Assembly (NCBI GenBank): GCA_031282465.1
Contig: JAITDR010000259.1
Span: 1 to 14,039, forward strand
Source: Desulfovibrio sp.
GTDB taxonomy: Bacteria; Desulfobacterota; Desulfovibrionia; Desulfovibrionales; Desulfovibrionaceae
DNA length: 14,039 bases
Reading direction: 5' to 3'
Shown here one piece after another: positions 1 through 4,929 of this stretch (position 1 is the first letter of the stretch; every line of letters starts with the position of its first letter). A model generated the notes under the pieces. The model searched no databases and had not been told where the DNA came from. It worked only from the letters and a program-made list of their open reading frames with translations. Position numbers and translations under genes: made by a program.

Positions 1-301
1 AGGTAAAGGAGGCACGGCGCGGCTTGTCGACCCGGCAGGCCACCGTGAGCAGGTCGTCGTAGCGCGCAGGACTGCGGTAGCGGCAAAGAGCTTCGCGCAC
101 AGGCAGGTAAATGCCGCGCGCTTCCACTTCCTTGTAGCTCAGGCCGCGCGCATGAGTGAACGCGGTGCGGGCGCGTTCAAAAATATGCAGGTATTCCGCA
201 TAATAGAGTACTCCCATGCAGTCCGTTTCCCCGTAGGAAACCCGGTGGCGGCAGAGGACCTCGCCTTCCTGTGCTTCCGCTGTCGGTATGTTGTTTATCA
301 T
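1..301 (-). CDS. YbgC-type acyl-CoA thioesterase (partial; 3' end outside window)
   Basis: The first 100 residues of a 4-hydroxybenzoyl-CoA-thioesterase-like hotdog protein are seen, reading leftward off the window edge. Family members hydrolyse acyl-CoA (or acyl-ACP) thioesters in the cytoplasm; some associate with the Tol-Pal region or phospholipid metabolism. The diagnostic block is at residues 23-45: [16 protein letters not shown] followed by FERAR, with Asp27 at the catalytic aspartate position. The usual VYH is VLYY here, so the common His is Tyr. The ATG at 301 is preceded by AAGGA at 5-6 nt spacing, which supports this start. The gene is divergent from the cyclophilin gene across a 144-bp region. 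The family call is firm; the physiological substrate cannot be told. tolQ/tolR, often next to ybgC, are not visible here. Confidence 0.85.
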   Translation of the reverse strand, partial: MINNIPTAEAQEGEVLCRHRVSYGETDCMGVLYYAEYLHIFERARTAFTHARGLSYKEVEARGIYLPVREALCRYRSPARYDDLLTVACRVDKPRRASFT

Positions 302-334
302 AATTTCCTTCTATTGTCTGAAAGAGTTCCGGGC

Positions 335-363
335 TTGCCGAAAATGCACCTGCGGAGTAGACT
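335..363 (+). promoter_or_regulatory. candidate sigma70 promoter for the cyclophilin-dinB pair
   Basis: A -35-like TTGCCG (335-340) and a -10-like TAGACT (358-363) are separated by 17 bp, each matching consensus at 4 of 6 positions. They lie about 80 nt ahead of the TTG start of the cyclophilin gene in the divergent intergenic region. This is inferred from sequence resemblance only. Confidence 0.35.
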
Positions 364-378
364 TGCACCTCACACTAT

Positions 379-410
379 GCGGCGCGGGCGCAGTCCGGGC
401 GTTGCGCCGC
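379..410 (+). promoter_or_regulatory. leader stem-loop ahead of the cyclophilin gene
   Basis: A 7-bp GC-only stem (GCGGCGC at 379-385 with GCGCCGC at 404-410) encloses an 18-nt loop. It lies between the candidate promoter and the ribosome binding site at 432-438. No T-run follows, so it is not an intrinsic terminator. A role in mRNA stability or a protein-binding site is possible but unproven. Confidence 0.35.
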
Positions 411-445
411 GACATCGACAACCCTGCCTGCAAGGAGGCCGCGCT

Positions 446-952
446 TTGGAAAATCCTCTTGTCCTGCTGGAAACCTCGTCGGGGGACATACGTCTTGAAC
501 TTTTTTCCGACAAGGCGCCTGCAACGGTGGAGAACTTTTTGCGGTATGTGGACGACGGCTTTTACAGCGGCACGATTTTTCACCGCGTCATCAAGGGCTT
601 CATGATTCAGGGCGGCGGCATGACCATGCGTATGGAAGAAAAGGCGACGCGGCCGCCCGTTGTCAACGAGGCAGCCAACGGGCTGACGAACGCGCGCGGC
701 AGTCTGGCTATGGCCAGGACCTCCGACCCGCACAGCGCGAGCGCTCAGTTCTTTATCAACACCGTCGACAACCCCGGCTTGGATTACAGGTCGGCCGACA
801 GGGAGGGGTTCGGATACTGTGTCTTCGGGCAGGTACTCGACGGCATGGACGTCGTTGACAAGATTGAAAAAATTCGTGTGCGGACTATGGGGGAACATGG
901 GGATGTGCCTGTGGATTCCGTGCTTATCGTCACCGCGTCGCGTTTCGAATAA
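446..952 (+). CDS. cyclophilin-type peptidyl-prolyl cis-trans isomerase
   Basis: This is a single-domain cyclophilin of 168 aa that would catalyse cis-trans isomerisation of X-Pro bonds. No signal peptide is seen, so it is probably cytoplasmic (PpiB-like). Conserved blocks are [13 protein letters not shown] at 45-57 (catalytic Arg47, Gln55), SASAQFFIN near 97-105 and [14 protein letters not shown] near 127-140. The length is typical of bacterial PpiB. The frame is open far upstream to 152, but homology begins only near residue 5 of the chosen start. The TTG at 446 has AAGGAGG at 432-438 with 7-nt spacing, so a TTG initiation is the best choice. The next gene starts 24 nt after the stop, suggesting cotranscription. 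Confidence 0.93.
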   Translation: MENPLVLLETSSGDIRLELFSDKAPATVENFLRYVDDGFYSGTIFHRVIKGFMIQGGGMTMRMEEKATRPPVVNEAANGLTNARGSLAMARTSDPHSASAQFFINTVDNPGLDYRSADREGFGYCVFGQVLDGMDVVDKIEKIRVRTMGEHGDVPVDSVLIVTASRFE

Positions 953-976
953 CAGTGTTTTCATAAGGAGATGCTT

Positions 977-1456
977 ATGTCCGTAATACTCCGCGACAGC
1001 CTGCTCGGTGCCGTCCGGCATGCTTTCGATCTGATAAACGAATTCACGGACCGTTGTCCCGATGCGGCCTGGGCGGAAAAATTCGGCGGCTGGCCGATTT
1101 GGCAGCAATGCTATCATTGTTTTGCTGCCGTAAATTTTTTCCTGAGGCAGCACAACGATCCTGCCGGCGACGCCTTGTTTCCTCCCGCTGTGGCCAATCT
1201 GAACGAAGTGTCTCTGGAAACCCCTTCCCGGCAGACGGTGAAAGAGTTCGTGCTCAAGGAGCAAGCTTGGGTGCTGCGTTACGCGCAGGCGTTGGACGAC
1301 GGCGCCCTGAGCGAAAAAAACGAAGGGCTTTCGGAACGTATGGGCCGCGACATGACCCATGCAGGAACGCTGGCCCTGATTGCTTCGCACACCATGTATC
1401 ATCTCGGCACCTGCGACGCTGCCCTCAGACAGCACGGCCTGCGCGGCGTGTTCTGA
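977..1456 (+). CDS. DinB-fold (DinB/YfiT-like) putative metal-dependent protein
   Basis: A 159-aa protein of the DinB four-helix-bundle superfamily. Members often bind a divalent metal through three histidines and include thiol-dependent transferases, but most are uncharacterised. The triad is visible as His47 (QQCYH) and the HxxxH pair His138/His142 (SHTMYHLGTCDAALR), the usual DinB pattern near the C-terminus. An ATG at 971 directly abuts the AAGGAG at 965-970, leaving no spacing. The ATG at 977, 6 nt away, is therefore preferred. It follows the cyclophilin gene closely and its 3' end overlaps the convergent mobA-like gene by 32 bp. The fold assignment is good; the substrate is unknown. Confidence 0.75.
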   Translation: MSVILRDSLLGAVRHAFDLINEFTDRCPDAAWAEKFGGWPIWQQCYHCFAAVNFFLRQHNDPAGDALFPPAVANLNEVSLETPSRQTVKEFVLKEQAWVLRYAQALDDGALSEKNEGLSERMGRDMTHAGTLALIASHTMYHLGTCDAALRQHGLRGVF

Positions 1457-2063
1457 CTCCGGCGCGCCGGGTCTGCGTTCGTACAAAGGCCAGAGCCAGA
1501 GCCAGATCGGCGGGATAGTTGACGGTGAACAGCGGCAAGGCTTCCTCCAGCGTGTACGGGATGCGATGGACCATGTTCTGCGGGATCAGGCGCGTGAGCG
1601 CCGCCTGACCCGCGAGCAGCCCTTGTTCCAGAAAAGGCAGCGCGTCCGGTTCATAAATGCCCGGTAAGGCCGTATGGCCTCCTTTGTCACCGTGGCTGAA
1701 GGCGGTCAGTACGGCGTCCGCCGGGCGCCGTGTCCGGGCCGTGAGCAGCCGGTGCAGAGTCGGGGCGTCGATGAACGGCATATCGCAGGGGAGTACGAGG
1801 CAGGTGCGCCCGCAACGGCGCAGGGCCGAAACCGTGCCGCCGGCGGGGCCGAGGTTCGGGCGGTCGTCGGGAATCCAAGGATAGTCGGGGTGTTCCCGTC
1901 CGACAATGAGTACATTGCCGAGGATATCTCCGAGCAGGGCGGCGGTCCGGCCCAGAATATCCGGTCCGTCCGGATGCAGGCGCAGTGCAGCTTTGTCCCG
2001 GCCCAGACGGGAACTTGTTCCTCCGGCCGTGACGACGCCTGCAGGATAATCAACGGCATCCAT
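1425..2063 (-). CDS. mobA: MobA-like molybdenum cofactor guanylyltransferase
   Basis: A 212-aa NTP-transferase-fold protein. MobA attaches GMP to molybdopterin to form the bis-MGD cofactor of DMSO-reductase-family enzymes such as formate dehydrogenases, in the cytoplasm. The nucleotide-binding signature is at 9-24, GVVTAGGTSSRLGRDK; LGPAGG follows at 71-76 and the metal-binding LPCDMPF at 91-97 (Asp94). The usual LAGG is TAGG here. The ATG at 2063 lies a few bases after a weak purine-rich GAGAAAAG stretch. The tail repeats an RRAG motif and runs into the convergent DinB-fold gene. Homologous MocA or CTP:molybdopterin enzymes are hard to exclude by eye, but the compact length and motif set favour MobA. 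Confidence 0.83.
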   Translation of the reverse strand: MDAVDYPAGVVTAGGTSSRLGRDKAALRLHPDGPDILGRTAALLGDILGNVLIVGREHPDYPWIPDDRPNLGPAGGTVSALRRCGRTCLVLPCDMPFIDAPTLHRLLTARTRRPADAVLTAFSHGDKGGHTALPGIYEPDALPFLEQGLLAGQAALTRLIPQNMVHRIPYTLEEALPLFTVNYPADLALALAFVRTQTRRAGVRTRRAGRAV

Positions 2064-2338
2064 GTCTTTTCTCTAGTATCAAGCCGCAAAAATAACAAGA
2101 GAAAATGTTGCCGGAAGGTTTTGCGTGACTGTACGCGGAACAACGCGGTTTCCCGCCGGCTGTACAACCCCTGCCGGCCGACGCGTCTTCTCCGGTGTTG
2201 CATCCCGGGCTGTGCGCTGCTTGCTTGTGCGGGTCCGATGCCGCTCCCGGTGCCTGCACGAAAAGCGTGCTGTCGACAATCAACAGTCAAAGCGTTGCCA
2301 GAGGCGACGGCAGGTGTTATCTATGAGGCGGAGGCGGT
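2064..2338. other. intergenic region between mobA and the small-ORF pair
   Basis: No convincing coding sequence is seen on either strand. The DNA carries overlapping GC-rich dyads between 2130 and 2178: TGTAC...GTACA, and two copies of the self-complementary GCCGGC at 2155 and 2173. It should hold the promoter of mobA (leftward) and perhaps of the small ORFs (rightward), but no good -35/-10 pair stands out. One plus-strand frame stays open into the start codon at 2339 yet has no recognisable protein character. Confidence 0.4.
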
Positions 2339-2497
2339 ATGAAGCTGACAAAACGCCTGAAGCGCGTTGCGGACATCTTGGAAAAGCTCGGCGTTGCAAG
2401 CTTGGCAATCGGCGTATTTCAGAACAAACAGCTTGGGTTATGGATGGGAATAGGTTTTTTGGCTGTCTCCATACTCCTTACAATGGAGGATAGTTAA
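2339..2497 (+). CDS. small membrane protein, 52 aa (unknown function)
   Basis: A short ORF with strong signs of being real. GGAGG lies 4 nt ahead of the ATG. The product has a basic amphipathic N-terminus (MKLTKRLKRVADILEKLG) followed by two short hydrophobic segments, about 17-27 and 33-48, with an acidic end, as in small inner-membrane hairpin proteins. It ends in TAA immediately before the ATG of a second small membrane ORF, whose ribosome binding site lies inside this one. I do not recognise a named family. A regulatory peptide, a toxin-like membrane peptide or an element-borne accessory protein are all possible. Confidence refers to its being coding. Confidence 0.6.
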   Translation: MKLTKRLKRVADILEKLGVASLAIGVFQNKQLGLWMGIGFLAVSILLTMEDS

Positions 2498-2578
2498 ATG
2501 ACAGCGGCATGGGCAATCTTCGGCCTCTTCGGCGTATGCCTCGCGGCGTACGGGTTCTATTTAAAGTCCCAAAAATAA
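2498..2578 (+). CDS. small single-pass membrane peptide, 26 aa (unknown function)
   Basis: The ATG follows the TAA of the preceding ORF with no gap and in the same reading frame. GGAGG at 2485-2489 gives an ideal 8-nt spacing. The peptide is almost one transmembrane segment (AAWAIFGLFGVCLAAYGFYL) with a KSQK tail. The layout implies translational coupling with the 52-aa ORF. Because the two share a frame, readthrough of the single TAA would give a 79-residue, three-segment protein. Size and composition resemble small hydrophobic subunits or type I toxin peptides, but nothing here proves either. Confidence 0.5.
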   Translation: MTAAWAIFGLFGVCLAAYGFYLKSQK

Positions 2579-2586
2579 AGCGGGAC

Positions 2587-2692
2587 GGTGCTTCCCTGCC
2601 GGAGGCACTCGGAAACGGGTGTTTAAGTCCTTGGGGCACGACCTCAAGGCCGCCGCGAATGCGAGATTGTAATCCTTTGCGGCGTCGGCAAG
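2587..2692 (+). other. array of stem-loops after the small-ORF pair (possible structured RNA)
   Basis: Successive potential hairpins occupy this short stretch. One pairs GTGC and TCC with GGA and GCAC just after 2587. Next comes ACTCG-GAAA-CGGGT with a GNRA loop, then CCTTG...CAAGG, and then a GCCG/CGC-rich arm closing near 2690. They run directly into the terminator at 2693-2719. The spacing suggests either a structured 3' UTR of the small-ORF transcript or a separate small RNA. Base pairing was judged by eye, not computed. Confidence 0.35.
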
Positions 2693-2719
2693 GGCTCTCT
2701 TCGGGGAGTCTTTCTTTTT
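2693..2719 (+). terminator. intrinsic terminator with UUCG tetraloop
   Basis: A 7-bp stem (GGCTCTC with GGGAGTC, two G-U pairs) is closed by a C(UUCG)G tetraloop and followed by TTTCTTTTT. This is a good Rho-independent terminator on the plus strand. It most likely ends the transcript of the two small membrane ORFs or of the structured RNA ahead of it. Confidence 0.65.
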
Positions 2720-3266
2720 GCCTGAGAAGGCGAGGTTTCGCGCCCGGGCCGAAAAGTAAGCGCTCCGAACCAGAGTGGCGTCCCGGCAACGACAGGCACA
2801 ACGAGCATATCTTGCCTGCAGGAGCGTTTTGCCGCTGCCGGGTGGAAAGTCTATCAAACCGCGAAAACTCCTCTCAGAATCGAAGCCGAGGCGCCGGCAC
2901 GGCAGGAGCAGGATGGTCTTCCCTTTGTCGGGTGCCTTTCGGTATCGCCGCGCCGCCGCTGCTGAAAAAACTTCGTGACGGCGGCCATGATTCCGAGTAG
3001 GGTTCTGCCGAACTTGAGGGGAAAAAGAAGGACACCAACTGAAGACGTTGGTATATCCATTGGTATGCAGAAGAGCCAGTTTGTGAAAACCGGCTCTACA
3101 GGCGGGTATACCGTCACAATTCGTGAGAGAGTAGACCTTGCTTCTCCGTCAGAGAGAACCGCTTTGCCGGGCGTCAAAGGCGGGTTCACTTGTTTCTGGG
3201 GAATGCAGTGGGGAAAGCGAAAAGGCGAAGTGGGAGAATGCCGAAAAATTAGTGATTACAAGGTCT
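2720..3266. other. gene-poor stretch with stem-loops before tRNA-Glu
   Basis: No frame here looks convincingly coding. Three stem-loops are evident: CCAAC...GTTGG at about 3038-3054; AGAGCC-x-GTTT...AAAC-x-GGCTCT at 3072-3097, with a GTGA loop; and CCGCTTTG...CAAAGGCGG at 3159-3183, with one bulge. A small TCAC...GTGA arm lies near 3115. None is followed by a T-run. The stretch should contain the tRNA promoter, though no clear one is seen. It may be eroded accessory DNA beside a tRNA gene, or an unannotated structured RNA. Confidence 0.35.
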
Positions 3267-3342
3267 GTCGCCATCGTCTAGCCGGTCAGGACAGCAGCCT
3301 CTCAAGCTGCCGACACGGGTTCAAGTCCCGTTGGCGACGCCA
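3267..3342 (+). tRNA. tRNA-Glu (anticodon CTC)
   Basis: A complete 76-nt cloverleaf. The acceptor stem GTCGCCA pairs with TGGCGAC at 3332-3338, followed by discriminator G and an encoded CCA at 3340-3342. The anticodon stem GCAGC/GCTGC encloses loop CTCTCAA with anticodon CTC at 3301-3303, which reads GAG. The T arm is ACGGG-TTCAAGT-CCCGT. The D arm begins TCGTCTAGC and contains GGTCAGGAC, closely resembling bacterial tRNA-Glu. It lies alone, tail to tail with the wbaP-type gene, which ends 81 bp away. Confidence 0.97.
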
Positions 3343-3423
3343 ACAAAGATCAATCAAAATAGAACGGCATGATGATATCCATTCACTACAAGTTGATTCT
3401 TTGAGAAACGGAACGAAGAACCG

Positions 3424-4824
3424 TCAATAGGCTCCTTTGCCGCTGATGAGGGCCGGAACGGTGCGGATGATTATATAGATATCCAACCATACCGACCAGT
3501 TATAGACATAGCGCTGATCAAGTTCTACACGTTCGGCATAGGAGAGGTCGTTGCGCCCGGAAACCTGCCAAAGCCCGGTAATCCCCGGCCGCACGCGCTT
3601 ATAGAGCGCATAGGCATCGCCGTAGCGCCGGATTTCGTCCGCAACTATGGGGCGCGGGCCGACCAGACTCATGTCGCCCATGATGACGTTGAGAATTTGC
3701 GGCAATTCGTCCAGGCCGGTGCGGCGCAGAATGCGTCCGATCCCGGTCAGGCGCGGGTCGTCGGTGAGCTTTTGATCTTCGTCCCATTCCCGGCGCAGCT
3801 TGTCGTTTTCGGCAAGGGTTTCCCTCAAAATCCGCGGGGCATCGGCCACCATGGTGCGGAACTTGAACAACATGAAAGTGTTGCCGTATCGACCTACCCT
3901 GTTTTGTATGAAAAACACCGGTCCCCGGCTGTCCAAACGGATAAACAGCGCGGCCGCGGGGAGAAGCGCAAGCAGGACGATCCCGGCAGGCAGGCAGACA
4001 AGCAGATCCAGCAATCGTTTCAGGCGCATCCTCGCCGGGTCCAGCAGGTTTTGGCACATGGCCAGCACAGGCCCGCAGGGAAAATTCGCCGCATGCAGCG
4101 ACGTCTGCTTAAGCCAGAAGGTTTCGGGCTTGACGACGATGCGCCGGAAGCGCTTGCCGAGCTTGAGTACAAGTTCGTGGACGGCATCACCGGCCAGAGG
4201 GTCGAGCAGGATGCAGACTATTGCGTCGGAGCAGGCATGCTCCAGGTCGTCAAGATACCGGTCTTCCGTTGTGCCGTCAGGTGTCTGCAGCTTGCCGTCG
4301 GTGCTCAGGCAAACGCGTGCGGCGATATAAAGACCACTGCGGCGGGCACCGCGGAAGGCGAGCGCAACGGACCCGTCTTCGCCCTCCGGCGCGAAGAGCA
4401 GTACCGGATAACCCCACCACGCTTTATGCGCACAGAGATTCCGGGTCAGGCAACGGAACAGCGGCACGGCGGCAAGGGTCGCAAGCCAAGCCGTGAGTAC
4501 GGCAAGGCGGGAGAACAACTCCCCCTGCCTGCCGATGAAAAACAGGAAGCCGAGGAACAGGAAGCCGATGCTCGTTCCCAGGCTCAGGCGCTTCAGTTCT
4601 TCTTCCGGGGAACGCATTATGCCCGGATAAAGGCCCAGTGTCGCATACAGGGGGATGAAGAGCAACAGGACGGGGGCAGTGTTCAGGTAAAGCTCGAAGG
4701 GCAGGTAGCCGCCGCTCGCCTCGCGCAAGGCGCAGGCAAAGACCGGGCCGGCGAAGACGGCGCACAGGTCCGAGAGAAGCAGCACATTGCAGGTGGAACG
4801 CAGGCGAGGCAGGCGCAACGGCAT
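3424..4824 (-). CDS. wbaP: WbaP-type undecaprenyl-phosphate sugar-1-phosphate transferase
   Basis: A 466-aa large polyprenyl-phosphate phosphoglycosyltransferase. It would transfer a hexose-1-phosphate (Gal-1-P in Salmonella WbaP) from a UDP-sugar to undecaprenyl phosphate at the inner membrane, the first step of O-antigen, capsule or exopolysaccharide repeat assembly. The N-terminal third has about four hydrophobic segments (12-32, 48-66, 83-97, 106-124), then a soluble central domain. The catalytic domain (about 268-466) starts with the re-entrant hydrophobic helix at 270-296. It then has FKFRTM at 320-325, LDELPQ at 371-376 with the Asp-Glu dyad, GDMSLVGPRPI, and the family's typical C-terminal GKGAY. 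The ATG at 4824 overlaps the stop of an upstream 23-codon ORF as TGATG; a GTG at 4827 is a weaker alternative. The exact sugar cannot be told. Confidence 0.92.
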   Translation of the reverse strand: MPLRLPRLRSTCNVLLLSDLCAVFAGPVFACALREASGGYLPFELYLNTAPVLLLFIPLYATLGLYPGIMRSPEEELKRLSLGTSIGFLFLGFLFFIGRQGELFSRLAVLTAWLATLAAVPLFRCLTRNLCAHKAWWGYPVLLFAPEGEDGSVALAFRGARRSGLYIAARVCLSTDGKLQTPDGTTEDRYLDDLEHACSDAIVCILLDPLAGDAVHELVLKLGKRFRRIVVKPETFWLKQTSLHAANFPCGPVLAMCQNLLDPARMRLKRLLDLLVCLPAGIVLLALLPAAALFIRLDSRGPVFFIQNRVGRYGNTFMLFKFRTMVADAPRILRETLAENDKLRREWDEDQKLTDDPRLTGIGRILRRTGLDELPQILNVIMGDMSLVGPRPIVADEIRRYGDAYALYKRVRPGITGLWQVSGRNDLSYAERVELDQRYVYNWSVWLDIYIIIRTVPALISGKGAY

Positions 4825-4929
4825 CACAGTCCCGCCTTCAGCGTTGAGGTTTCACTCCACGCCTCCGCACGGGAGGCGACACGGCGCACCGGCATCATGC
4901 TACCGCCTTCGGCGTTGAGTCTCCGCTCC
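4812..4929. repeat. imperfect direct duplication (period 71 bp) at the msbA/wbaP junction
   Basis: Positions 4812-4858 and 4883-4929 align without gaps at an offset of 71 bp, with about 10 mismatches in 47 positions by eye. Each copy (minus strand) contains a CTCAACGC-GAAGGCGG block and a TGATGCCG stop/start overlap. Between the copies sits a 7-bp stem (CGCCTCC at 4860-4866 with GGAGGCG at 4872-4878). The second copy forms the end of msbA and the first forms the start region of wbaP, so the gene junction itself appears duplicated. Confidence 0.7.
4824..4895 (-). CDS. 23-codon coupled micro-ORF between msbA and wbaP
   Basis: The ATG at 4895-4893 overlaps the msbA stop as TGATG. The ORF stop at 4826-4824 overlaps the wbaP ATG in the same way. 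The product begins MPVRRVASRAEAW and ends SETSTLKAGL; the end aligns with the msbA C-terminus SGDSTPKAVA, and the start with wbaP's MPLR. It therefore looks like a by-product of the junction duplication that carries ribosomes from msbA to wbaP. Whether the peptide matters, or only its translation, cannot be told. Confidence 0.4.
   Translation of the reverse strand: MPVRRVASRAEAWSETSTLKAGL

Larger units (their letters stand above)
2561..2857 (-). other. doubtful 98-codon minus-strand ORF in structured DNA
   Basis: An open frame with fairly normal codon composition, opening at a TTG and containing a P-loop-like PPGSGKTLL near its start. No ribosome binding site is evident, the first Gly of a true Walker A is Phe, and no Walker B follows. 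It is antisense to the hairpin array and terminator at 2587-2719 and to the end of the 26-aa ORF. It may be a fortuitous frame across a structured or repeated intergenic sequence, or a fragment of a decayed gene. Not called as a CDS. Confidence 0.15.

Noticed and set aside
311..1486. Minus-strand 391-codon frame opposite the cyclophilin and DinB-fold genes
   Set aside because: The plus-strand genes have clear family motifs and ribosome binding sites; the minus frame has none.
2720..2760. CTGAGA string near 2722 suggestive of a TPP riboswitch
   Set aside because: The other conserved TPP-aptamer elements (such as the CTGATC-type strand) are absent and no thiamine gene is nearby.
2561..2857. 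Minus-strand frame with a P-loop-like PPGSGKTLL that could suggest an ATPase fragment
   Set aside because: The leading Gly of Walker A is missing, no other ATPase motif follows, there is no ribosome binding site, and the frame is antisense to a hairpin array with a good terminator.
2840..3110. GGAAAGTC and ACCGGCT strings recalling RNase P RNA
   Set aside because: The conserved P4 strands and the long intervening helices are not recognisable and the spacing is wrong.
2854..3189. Minus-strand 111-codon frame with a hydrophobic middle
   Set aside because: No start signal, no recognisable family, and it runs across three stem-loops; it looks like a chance open frame.
2760..3342. Possible attachment-site duplication of the tRNA-Glu 3' end
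   Set aside because: Only a short TGGCGTC match (near 2773) to the reverse complement of the tRNA 3' end was found; too short to support an att site.
2975..3430. Plus-strand 151-codon frame before and across the tRNA
   Set aside because: It reads through the whole tRNA-Glu gene, so it cannot be a normal protein gene at that length, and the part before the tRNA has no recognisable domain.
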